Origin: JBGSMF01 sp041740315
GTDB taxonomy: Bacteria; Chloroflexota; Anaerolineae; Fen-1058
Direction of reading: 5' to 3'
Assembly (NCBI GenBank): GCA_041740315.1
Contig: JBGSMF010000284.1
Span: 1-12,760 of the forward strand
DNA length: 12,760 nt
The notes beneath the pieces are model-generated. The model was not told the DNA's origin and ran no database searches. It saw nothing but the letters and a program-made list of their open reading frames with translations. Within the stretch, counting starts at the first letter, position 1, and each line of letters opens with the position of its first letter. Shown here in pieces: positions 6,420-12,760 of the stretch. The position numbers were made by a program, and so were the translations under genes.

Positions 6420-9400
6420 ATGTCTGAAAACTGGGCCGATTTTCTCTTTCGTGGCGATATAGCCGAGCTAGACCCTTATGTGGCTCACTTGATTGACAAA
6501 GAAGCCGCCCGTCAGGCGCGCAAGCTCATCATGATCCCCTCCGAGAGCTATGCGCCGTTGGCGGTGAGGCAGGCGCTTGGCTCGGTCTTTCAAAATGTGT
6601 ATGCCGAAGGCTACCCACCGCTGCGCGCCACGCGTGAGCCAGAGGCGCTGCTTTCGGATGATGAACACCAGTTGGCCTATTACCGCCGCTATTCCGACCG
6701 CCGCTTTTACAAGGGCGTGGACTATGTAGACATTATCGAGCCGCTGGCGAGCCGCCGCATTGCCGAGTGTTTTGCCACCGAGGCGGCGCCGCCCGAAGCG
6801 ATTCAAGTCAACGTGCAGGCGCTGTCTGGCTCGGCGGCCAACCTGGCGGTTTACGACGCCTTTATGAAGGCCGGCGACACACTGATGGGGCTTGATCTCT
6901 TTCAGGGAGGCCACCTGACGCACGGCAGCGAGTTTAACATTTCGGGCAAGCGTTACAAGGTGGTGTCGTATGGGGTTGATCCCAAGACCGGGCAACTGGA
7001 TTATGACCAGATCATGGCGCTGGCTTTGCAGCACCGCCCGCGCATTATTGTGGCGGGCTATACCTCGTATCCGTGGTCTCCAGAGTGGATAAAGTTCCGC
7101 CAGATTGCCGATGCGGCAGGCGCGCTGTTGATGGCCGATATTGCCCACACAGCCGGACTGGTGATTGGCGGTGTGTATCCAAACCCGGTGGGCGTTGCCG
7201 ATATTGTCGTGTTCACCACGCACAAGACGCTGGGCGGGCCTCGCGGCGCGGCCATCTTGACCACCGACGGAGACAAGGCGAGCATGATTGATATGGCCGT
7301 GTTCCCCGGCGCGCAGGGTGGACCGCACGTCAACAAGTTTGCCGGAATCGCGGTGGCGGCCAGGCTGGCTCGCACCGAGCAGTTCAGGCGATTGCAAGCG
7401 CGCACGATCGAAAACGCTGCCGCGCTGGCCGAGGCATTCAAGGCGCGTGAGCTGCGCGTGGCCTATGGCGGCACGAATACGCATATTGTGATGTTGAATG
7501 TGAGCGCGGTTAAAACAGATACCGGCTTTCCGCTGCGCGGCGAAATGGCGGCGCGCCTGCTGGATTTGGCGGGGATTGTGGTTAACAAGAACACCATCCC
7601 TGGCGATGTCAAGACGGCGCTGGCCAGCGGCATTCGCTTTGGCACACCCTGGGTCAGCCAGCGCGGCTTGAACCCCCAGGATATGGGCGCGATTGCCGAC
7701 GTGGTTCACCACGTGCTGACGCACATCAAGCCCTTTGCCTACTTTGGGCTGGCGGGAGAGCTGCCCCGTGGCAAGCTTGACCTGGATGTGCTTGAATCAG
7801 CCAAGCGCCAGGTGGCGGCGTTGGCCGACAAGGCCGGGATTGATTTTGTTCTGAACGGTGACCGACGACCAACGATCGGCGACCAACGACCAGCCACCGT
7901 GCTGGAAATCAAGGGGTGGCGGGCAAGGCCGTTTATGCAGGAAATCTGCACCAGCAATCTGGCCATGTTCGAACCAGGCCAATCCATCCACACTTTTTTG
8001 CTGGACCGCGCGGGCAAGCTGATGGCCGATGTGGCGCTTGAGCGGCTAGAGCAAGACGAGCACAAGCGCGACCGTTACCAGATGCGTGTTAACGGTGCGC
8101 AGGTAGAGTGCGTGAAGGCCTGGCTGCAAGGGCTGGCAGACGGCTATGTGCTATTTGACAATGAGGACATTTTCCGCAAGGTTCAGGGGCCGGTGACGAT
8201 TGAAGAAAATTCAAAATTCCAAATTGCAGATGTCAAATTGAGTGAGGTAGCTGAGCCGGGAACGGACGGCAACGAGTTGTTGCGCAAATACCCCAATCGC
8301 TTTGACCTGACCAAGCCGTATTTTGTCGGCCAGGCTCTCTTGTCGCCTGCCGTCCTAAACCTGGCCCCGGCCGGCGGCGAATGGAGCTGGAGCGAGCCAA
8401 GCGATGCGCCGCTCAGGCGCACGGCGTTGTTTGAGGCGCACAAGCAATTGGGCGGCAAGATCGTGCCTTTTGCCGGCTGGGAGATGCCAGTATGGTACAT
8501 CAGCGTGAGCGAAGAGCATATGGCCGTGCGGCAGGCTGCCGGGTTGTTTGACGTGAGCCATATGGGTTGCTTTGAGGTGGCCGGCCCCAATGCCATTGCG
8601 TTCCTCGATACGATCACTTCCAACTATGCTCATTGGTTGAATGATGGACAATCCTGCTATGCTTACCTGCTTAACCCGGATGGCGCGCCGATTGACGATC
8701 TAATGATTTATCGGCGCAGCGCCAACCTGTTTTTGGTGGTGGTGAATGCCTCCAACGAAGCCAAAGATTGGGCCTGGTTCAATGCCGTCAACGAGGGAGG
8801 GGTGCTCATTGACAGGCAGCGCCCCTGGCTTCGGGTGGAAGCGCCCGCCATGCTGCGTAACCTCAAAGACCCGGCCACGGGCAAGCGGCAATTGCGTGAC
8901 CTGGCGTTGCAAGGCCCGGCCTCGCAGGCCATCTTGCAGGCGTGCGCCGATGATGCCGTTACCTGGTTTGCGCTGGCGCGCGTGCGCCGCACCGATTTGA
9001 TCGAGGCCAAACTGGGCGGCTTGCCCATCGTAGTAGCGCGCACCGGCTATACCGGCGAGGATGTAGGCTTTGAGCTGTTTGTGCATCCAGATCAGCAAGT
9101 AGCTTTTTGGAACATTTTGCTGGAAAAGGGCAAGCCTTTTGGGCTGAGGCCGTGCGGCCTGGCCGCGCGCGATAGCACCCGCACCGAAGCCGGCTTGCCG
9201 CTGTACGGGCACGAATTGGTGGGGCCGTTCGATATCAGCCCGGCCGAAGCGGGCTTTCCTGGCTATGTCAAGTATCACAAGCCGTTCTTTATTGGACGTG
9301 ACGCGCTGTTGGCGCGCGACCTCAAGCGCAAGCGCGAGCTGATCCGCTGGCGCATGGCCCAAAAGGGCGTGCGCCGGCCCGGCACCCATTGCCCCGTGGT

Positions 9401-9668
9401 TAACAAGCAAGGGCAAGTGATTGGCCATGTGACCAGTTGCTCGATTGATTCTGAAGGATACTTGCTCGGCCTGGCGATTGTGGATATGAAATATACCAAA
9501 GAAGGCACGCCGATAGGCGTCTTTGTGCTGCCGGAAAAACCGCAAGCTGAAAAATTAAAGCCCGAGCTGGCGATGGGCGACAAGGTGCTGCTGCATGTAG
9601 AGGCCGTGGTGTTGCGTCGCTTTCCAGAAAAGAAACGGGTTGTGCTTCCCACGCCGGCGCAGGACTAG
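6420..9668 (+). CDS. Fused serine hydroxymethyltransferase - GcvT-like domain - aminomethyltransferase (GcvT)
   Basis: One uninterrupted 1082-codon frame starts at ATG 6420, with AAAGGA at 6407-6412 and 7-nt spacing. Residues 1 to about 460 are SHMT, the PLP enzyme that interconverts serine and glycine plus methylene-tetrahydrofolate: YAEGYP (61-66), SGSAANLAVY (137-146), MADIAH (238-243), and TTHKTLGGPRG with Schiff-base Lys269. About 29 residues (67-95) are inserted after EGYP, compared with E. coli GlyA. Residues about 663-1075 are GcvT, the glycine-cleavage T-protein that releases methylene-tetrahydrofolate and ammonia: FAGWEMPV (684-691), GLFDVSHMG (708-716), the IDD pair Asp759-Asp760, and RTGYTGEDVGFE (874-885). 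Between them, residues about 494-596 resemble the N-terminal half of GcvT (TSN...GQS...LL...G...D) but have Ala536 where the functional copy has Asp759. Two repeat-like intrusions (481-492, 597-608) border this middle domain. The likely role is passing methylene-tetrahydrofolate from glycine cleavage to serine synthesis. Domain calls are firm; channelling is inference. Confidence 0.93.
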   Translation: MSENWADFLFRGDIAELDPYVAHLIDKEAARQARKLIMIPSESYAPLAVRQALGSVFQNVYAEGYPPLRATREPEALLSDDEHQLAYYRRYSDRRFYKGVDYVDIIEPLASRRIAECFATEAAPPEAIQVNVQALSGSAANLAVYDAFMKAGDTLMGLDLFQGGHLTHGSEFNISGKRYKVVSYGVDPKTGQLDYDQIMALALQHRPRIIVAGYTSYPWSPEWIKFRQIADAAGALLMADIAHTAGLVIGGVYPNPVGVADIVVFTTHKTLGGPRGAAILTTDGDKASMIDMAVFPGAQGGPHVNKFAGIAVAARLARTEQFRRLQARTIENAAALAEAFKARELRVAYGGTNTHIVMLNVSAVKTDTGFPLRGEMAARLLDLAGIVVNKNTIPGDVKTALASGIRFGTPWVSQRGLNPQDMGAIADVVHHVLTHIKPFAYFGLAGELPRGKLDLDVLESAKRQVAALADKAGIDFVLNGDRRPTIGDQRPATVLEIKGWRARPFMQEICTSNLAMFEPGQSIHTFLLDRAGKLMADVALERLEQDEHKRDRYQMRVNGAQVECVKAWLQGLADGYVLFDNEDIFRKVQGPVTIEENSKFQIADVKLSEVAEPGTDGNELLRKYPNRFDLTKPYFVGQALLSPAVLNLAPAGGEWSWSEPSDAPLRRTALFEAHKQLGGKIVPFAGWEMPVWYISVSEEHMAVRQAAGLFDVSHMGCFEVAGPNAIAFLDTITSNYAHWLNDGQSCYAYLLNPDGAPIDDLMIYRRSANLFLVVVNASNEAKDWAWFNAVNEGGVLIDRQRPWLRVEAPAMLRNLKDPATGKRQLRDLALQGPASQAILQACADDAVTWFALARVRRTDLIEAKLGGLPIVVARTGYTGEDVGFELFVHPDQQVAFWNILLEKGKPFGLRPCGLAARDSTRTEAGLPLYGHELVGPFDISPAEAGFPGYVKYHKPFFIGRDALLARDLKRKRELIRWRMAQKGVRRPGTHCPVVNKQGQVIGHVTSCSIDSEGYLLGLAIVDMKYTKEGTPIGVFVLPEKPQAEKLKPELAMGDKVLLHVEAVVLRRFPEKKRVVLPTPAQD
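7860..7891. repeat. GACCAACGA-type repeat within the fusion gene, in frame
   Basis: GACCAACGA occurs at 7867-7875 and again at 7881-7889, within a run of CGACCAACGACC-like sequence. It encodes Arg/Asp/Pro-rich residues 481-492 (DRRPTIGDQRPA), exactly at the junction between the SHMT domain and the GcvT-like middle domain. Such CGACCAACGACC runs usually occur between genes, so this looks like an absorbed repeat that serves as linker. Confidence 0.55.
8206..8240. repeat. AT-rich intergenic-type repeat within the fusion gene, in frame
   Basis: The stretch AATTCAAAATTCCAAATTG and following bases are strikingly AT-rich inside a GC-rich gene and match the style of the intergenic repeat at 1863-1980. 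They encode NSKFQIADVKLS (residues 597-608), at the C-terminal border of the GcvT-like middle domain. The frame is preserved and no stop arises. Confidence 0.6.
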
Positions 9669-9690
9669 CTGGTTTCTGGCTTATTTTCTT

Positions 9691-9815
9691 GTAACTACTC
9701 AGCAGCCTGAGCGTCCTTCGACCTTGCTCAGGATGAGCGCCGCGCTCCTTCGACTGCGTTTCACTCCGCTCAGGCTGCGCGGCGCGTAGTCGAAGGGTGC
9801 AGGCTGAGTAGTTAC
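9691..9815. mobile_element. MITE-like non-autonomous element with terminal inverted repeats and 8-bp target duplication
   Basis: The 125-bp segment begins GTAACTACTCAGC and ends GCTGAGTAGTTAC, a perfect 13-bp terminal inverted repeat. It is flanked on both sides by ATTTTCTT (9683-9690 and 9816-9823), the expected footprint of transposition. The interior contains two variants of CCTTCGAC...GCTCAGG and, near the right end, the inverse GTCGAAGG, so the whole element can fold on itself. It has no coding capacity and would need a transposase supplied elsewhere. It lies 22 bp after the stop of the SHMT/GcvT fusion and may also act as that gene's 3' hairpin. The rest of the gap up to 9899 shows only the next gene's ribosome-binding site. 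Confidence 0.75.
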
Positions 9816-9899
9816 ATTTTCTTGTTCATTTGTATTCAGCGATGCCCCTGACATTGTGGTCTTGGTCTGGGGCAGCGTTTTTGTTGAAAGGAAGTTGTC

Positions 9900-10682
9900 A
9901 TGGATTCATTGACGGGCAAGGTTGCAATTATCACTGGCGCATCGAGCGGCATTGGGCAGGCCACAGCGTTGGCGCTGGCTAAGGAGGGTGCGCGTGTTGT
10001 GTTGGCGGCGCGCCGCGAAGCCGGATTGCAAGCTGTGGCGCAGGCTGTGCGGTCGTTGGACCGAGAGGCATTGAGTGTGCCTGCCGATGTCACCCAACAA
10101 GCCCAGGTTGAACAGTTGGTCAAGACGACGTTAGCGCAGTGGGGCAAAATTGATATCGTCGTTGCCAATGCAGGGGTATATGTGCGCAGCCCCATCGCCA
10201 ATTCGACGATTGACATGGTAGAAAAGGCTATGGCGGTCAACTTTTATGGATCGCTGCGCCTGGTCTTGGCGGCGCTGCCGCACTTGCGCGCGCAGCAGAG
10301 CGGGCACATTGTGCTGATTGCTTCGATGGATGCCAAAAAGGGCTTGCCGCCCGATGCGCCGTATGTGGCATCCAAGTTTGCGTTGGCAGGCTGGGGCGAA
10401 GTGTTGCGGCAAGAGTTGCGCGGCACGGGCGTGGATGTTTCCATCATCTTTCCGGGCCGGGTTGACACGCCAATGTTGGAAAGTCTGACGGTGCCGTGGA
10501 TTTCGGCCAAGCTCACGCCGCAGGCCGTGGCGCACGCGATTGTGGAGGCCATTCGGCATCGCCGGGCCGAAGTGGTTTTGCCGTTTCAGGCCAGGTTATT
10601 GCTGTATGCCAACTGGCTCTCGCCGCGCCTGGGCGATTGGGCCGTCAGGTTTCTGCGCCTGGAAGGATGGGAAAAGAGCTAG
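9900..10682 (+). CDS. Short-chain dehydrogenase/reductase (classical SDR)
   Basis: The 260-residue protein has the classical SDR plan: cofactor-binding TGASSGIG (12-19), NAG (90-92), Asn114, and the catalytic Ser142, Tyr155 and Lys159 (YVASK) with normal spacing. Arginines at 38-39 after the second strand suggest preference for NADP(H) over NAD(H), by family knowledge. Such enzymes reduce or oxidise carbonyl/hydroxyl groups of small molecules or lipids; the substrate is not readable. After PGRVDTPM (185-192) there is a longer C-terminal tail with a hydrophobic ARLLLYANWL stretch, which might contact membranes or substrate. The ATG at 9900 follows AAAGGA (9887-9892) with 7-nt spacing, very like the signal of the preceding fusion gene. 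The stop codon overlaps that of the convergent peptidase gene in a CTAG. No obvious operon partner is present. Confidence 0.93.
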   Translation: MDSLTGKVAIITGASSGIGQATALALAKEGARVVLAARREAGLQAVAQAVRSLDREALSVPADVTQQAQVEQLVKTTLAQWGKIDIVVANAGVYVRSPIANSTIDMVEKAMAVNFYGSLRLVLAALPHLRAQQSGHIVLIASMDAKKGLPPDAPYVASKFALAGWGEVLRQELRGTGVDVSIIFPGRVDTPMLESLTVPWISAKLTPQAVAHAIVEAIRHRRAEVVLPFQARLLLYANWLSPRLGDWAVRFLRLEGWEKS

Positions 10683-11950
10683 GCGGGTCGGCTGTCGGCA
10701 GGGTCGGGAGCCTGTTCGGTGGAGGGGATTTGGTCGAGCGCATGCAGCAATTCCCACACCAATGCTTCGGTGTTGTGCAACACGGTCTCGTCTATGTTGG
10801 CCAGGGTATCCGAAGGTTGATGCCAGTTGGGCAGCAGGCCATCTTTGTTCAGGGTAGAGATGGCCAGGACGCGCAATCCGGCTTTGGCGGCAATGTTCCC
10901 TTCGGTATAGGCGCCCCAGAGCGCCAGTTTGCGCGCGCCCAGATCGGGTTGGTTGTGGGCAATCTCGTCTGCCAGGCGCAGCAGCGTGGGGTCAGCCTTG
11001 GCGGTGGTCAGAAAGGTGTGTTGGGTGATATAACAGGGCTGTGTGCCGGCTCCCCCGATTCCATCCAGCGCGATGAAATAGGCTTTGCCAGGCGCGCCGG
11101 CTTGTTCGCCAGTCGGCAACAGTTCTTGGCGGTGGCGGGTGATAAAATCGGCTACGCCATAGCAGCCCACCTCTTCGCAGCCGGAGCACAGCGCCCAAAC
11201 TTCGGTGTTGGCTAGCGGCCGTGTTTTTAGTTGAGCGGCCAAGCTCAGCGCCATGCCTGCTCCGGTGGCATTATCAGAAGCGCCGGCGGTGTAGGGCGTA
11301 TAGTCGGCCTCAAAGGTCAGCACCGAAAGTTCCCAAATGACGAATGCCGGTAGAAAAGCCAGCGCGCGCCACCAACCCGAAGGGGAAAAGATGCCAATGA
11401 CGAAAATGAGTGTGTTGAGCGCTATGGCCGCCAGCCCAGCCGGAACAAGCCACTGAAAAACTCGCAGCCAGATGGGCGAGCTGAAAATCTTGGGCGTGCG
11501 GTGCGTATCCAGGTGTCCCGCAATCACCACGCGCTGCTTGGGTTGGCCCGTGGCCGGAATTTTGGCCCACACATTTTGGCTTGGCCCTTTGCGAAAAAGC
11601 CGTCGGAGGGGATTGTCTTCAAAGGCCAGCTCCAAGATGACCGAGATAAAGATAAACAGCATCAGCGCGCTTGCCAAGATGGCCCCTACCTGCCCGGCAA
11701 ACAAGAACAGCGCCACCGCCGCCAGCCCCAAGGCCGAAGCCAGCGCATAGGGACGCCAGATGGATTGCGCGCTGGTGAACATTTCTTTGCTTGGCTGTAG
11801 CTCGGCGCGTTCCATCACATGAAAAGCATAATCGGCGGCCTGGGCTTCTTGGGGCGTGGTGGAGCCGCGCGGCCCGATGGTTTCGGCCAGGCAGCGCGCG
11901 TGCTGTAGGGTAGTGGAATTTTGTGTGATGTCTGGGCTGGGGGGCATCAT
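10679..11950 (-). CDS. Membrane-anchored M28-family zinc metallopeptidase
   Basis: The 423-residue protein has the full set of M28 metal and catalytic residues: His146 (GHLDTH, with Asp148), Asp226 (GASDNATG), Glu259-Glu260 (CEEVG), Asp296 (ALDGIGG) and His377 (NWHQPSDT). M28 enzymes are two-zinc aminopeptidases or carboxypeptidases. Two hydrophobic helices lie at about 66-110, before the first metal ligand, and two more at about 165-213, between His146 and Asp226, so the catalytic domain is anchored by about four membrane segments. There is no classical signal peptide. ATG codons occur at 11950-11948 and 11947-11945; a GGTGA precedes them closely, so the second may be the used start. The gene follows gcvPB on the same strand, 46 bp downstream and separated by a hairpin, and converges with the dehydrogenase. 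The substrate and the side of the membrane facing the active site are unknown. Confidence 0.9.
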   Translation of the reverse strand: MMPPSPDITQNSTTLQHARCLAETIGPRGSTTPQEAQAADYAFHVMERAELQPSKEMFTSAQSIWRPYALASALGLAAVALFLFAGQVGAILASALMLFIFISVILELAFEDNPLRRLFRKGPSQNVWAKIPATGQPKQRVVIAGHLDTHRTPKIFSSPIWLRVFQWLVPAGLAAIALNTLIFVIGIFSPSGWWRALAFLPAFVIWELSVLTFEADYTPYTAGASDNATGAGMALSLAAQLKTRPLANTEVWALCSGCEEVGCYGVADFITRHRQELLPTGEQAGAPGKAYFIALDGIGGAGTQPCYITQHTFLTTAKADPTLLRLADEIAHNQPDLGARKLALWGAYTEGNIAAKAGLRVLAISTLNKDGLLPNWHQPSDTLANIDETVLHNTEALVWELLHALDQIPSTEQAPDPADSRPA

Positions 11951-11956
11951 TCACCA

Positions 11957-11992
11957 AAAGCAATCGCCAGGGTCCCACGACCCCGGCGATTG
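11957..11992 (-). terminator. Hairpin terminator candidate after gcvPB
   Basis: CAATCGCC (11961-11968) pairs with GGCGATTG (11985-11992), and the inner GGGTC/GACCC (11970-11974 with 11979-11983) extends the stem around a CCAC loop. Read on the minus strand the stem is followed by CTTTTGG, a short U-tract. It sits between the stop of gcvPB and the start of the peptidase gene, so it may end or attenuate transcription from the glycine-cleavage genes. Confidence 0.6.
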
Positions 11993-11996
11993 TCGT

Positions 11997-12760
11997 TTAT
12001 TCTAGCGCTTGCGGCGCGCACAAGATGAGATTTTTGGCGGCTCGCACTTCATCTAACCGCCGGGTGGGTGAGTGGTGCGGCGCTTCATGCAGCACTTGGG
12101 GGTTGGTCTTGGCTTCTTGCGCAATCTTGACCATGTCTTCTACAAACTGGTCGAGCGTTTGCTTGCTTTCCGTTTCGGTCGGCTCGATCATCAGCGATTC
12201 GTGAACGATAAGCGGAAAGTAGATGGTGGGCGGGTGGCTGTGCCCATAATCCATCAATCGCTTGGCAATGTCCAGAGCTTTTACGTCGCTACCCTCGATG
12301 ATGCCCTGCGCCACAAATTCGTGCATGCAGGTGCGCTCGCCGTGCGGGATGGGGTAGACGCCCTTGAGCCGCGCTTGCAAATAGTTGGCATTGAGCACGG
12401 CGTGCTCGGCGGCGCGGCGCAATCCCTCGCGTCCCAGCACGCGGATGTAGGTATAGGCCCGCACCAGTATGCCAAAGTTGCCGTAAAATGCCTTGAGCCG
12501 GCCGATGCTCTTGAGCGGCATGGTCAGTTCGTACAGCGGCCCCTCTTTGTCCTTTTCATTGATGGTTACGATTGGTCCGGGCAAATATTGCGCCAGGCGC
12601 GGCGCAACCCCAACCGGGCCGCTGCCCGGCCCGCCGCCGCCGTGCGGCGTGGAAAAGGTCTTGTGAAGGTTGAAATGCATCACATCAACACCCAGGTCAC
12701 CGGGCCGCACAATGCCCATGATGGCGTTGAGGTTGGCGCCGTCGCCGTACACCAGGCCGC
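11997..12760 (-). CDS. gcvPB: Glycine dehydrogenase (decarboxylating) subunit 2, C-terminal half, cut by window edge
   Basis: About 254 C-terminal residues are visible; the frame stays open to the right edge and the GTG at 12752 is internal. The start lies outside the window, as full subunit 2 proteins are usually near 480-500 residues. YGDGANLNAIMG, then FNLHKTFSTPHGGGGPGSG with the PLP-binding Lys at 12662-12660, and further on SHPPTIYFPLIV and MIEPTETES are hallmarks of the P-protein of the glycine cleavage system split into two subunits. With subunit 1 it decarboxylates glycine and loads the aminomethyl group onto the lipoyl H-protein. The product is used by the T-protein, which here is fused to SHMT at 6420-9668 on the other strand. 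gcvPA and gcvH would be expected upstream, beyond the right edge. It ends with TAA at 11999-11997, followed by a hairpin. Confidence 0.96.
   Translation of the reverse strand, partial: GLVYGDGANLNAIMGIVRPGDLGVDVMHFNLHKTFSTPHGGGGPGSGPVGVAPRLAQYLPGPIVTINEKDKEGPLYELTMPLKSIGRLKAFYGNFGILVRAYTYIRVLGREGLRRAAEHAVLNANYLQARLKGVYPIPHGERTCMHEFVAQGIIEGSDVKALDIAKRLMDYGHSHPPTIYFPLIVHESLMIEPTETESKQTLDQFVEDMVKIAQEAKTNPQVLHEAPHHSPTRRLDEVRAAKNLILCAPQALE

Noticed and set aside
6468..7724. Long antisense frame (418 codons) opposite the SHMT region
   Set aside because: The composition (Arg/His-rich, no recognisable domain) is typical of the shadow of a GC-rich gene, and the plus-strand gene has conserved motifs throughout.
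7851..8450. SHMT/GcvT fusion as a frameshift or pseudogene junction
   Set aside because: The frame is continuous, the middle region has conserved domain-like sequence, and both end domains keep catalytic motifs.
8700..9545. Long antisense frames opposite the GcvT part, and similarly at 3436-4296 and 5326-6210 opposite the methyltransferase
   Set aside because: No motifs or plausible start signals were seen; the coding evidence is on the plus strand.
9841..9880. GCCCC...GGGGC inverted sequence before the dehydrogenase as an operator or attenuator
   Set aside because: Only the five-base arms match cleanly across a roughly 20-nt gap, which is too weak to support a call.

Overview
The window looks like chromosomal DNA from a moderately GC-rich bacterium. 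My best guess is a member of the Chloroflexota, possibly an Anaerolineae-like lineage. This is an inference from three things: the fused SHMT/GcvT gene, the short palindromic intergenic repeats (CCTTCGAC...GCTCAGG type, GAACGGCAT hairpins, AAATTGCAAATT-type AT repeats), and the overall gene style. There is no rRNA or marker gene to confirm it. Seven protein genes are visible, two of them cut by the window edges. No tRNA, rRNA, CRISPR array or autonomous transposase was found.

Layout, left to right. A transketolase-like gene enters from the left edge (1-1859, +). An AT-rich inverted-repeat spacer follows, then a class I PLP aminotransferase (1989-3155, +) that ends in two hairpins. Next is a large stand-alone type ISP-like DNA adenine methyltransferase with a specificity domain (3355-6249, +), preceded by its own candidate promoter. 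It is followed by a decaying 10-bp tandem array and a terminator-like hairpin. The centrepiece is a 1082-codon fusion (6420-9668, +) of serine hydroxymethyltransferase, a degenerate GcvT-like middle domain and a complete aminomethyltransferase (GcvT). A 125-bp MITE-like element with an 8-bp target duplication lies behind it. A short-chain dehydrogenase (9900-10682, +) converges on a membrane-anchored M28 metallopeptidase (10679-11950, -), and their stop codons share a CTAG. The right edge holds the C-terminal half of glycine dehydrogenase subunit 2 (gcvPB, -), closed by a hairpin.

How the genes fit together. The common thread is one-carbon/glycine metabolism. GcvPB (with GcvPA and GcvH presumably beyond the right edge) decarboxylates glycine. 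The GcvT part of the fusion would release methylene-tetrahydrofolate, and the SHMT part of the same polypeptide would combine it with a second glycine to give serine. The transketolase-like enzyme and the aminotransferase are central carbon/amino-acid neighbours. The methyltransferase gene looks like an insertion between housekeeping genes, and its N-terminal nuclease region appears deleted.

The most notable signals are: (i) the three-part SHMT/GcvT-like/GcvT protein; (ii) three separate places where intergenic-type repeats appear to have been absorbed in frame into coding sequence; (iii) the nuclease-deleted ISP-like enzyme with an AT-rich specificity region; (iv) a transketolase whose GDG cofactor motif reads GEG; and (v) a MITE with intact target-site duplication.
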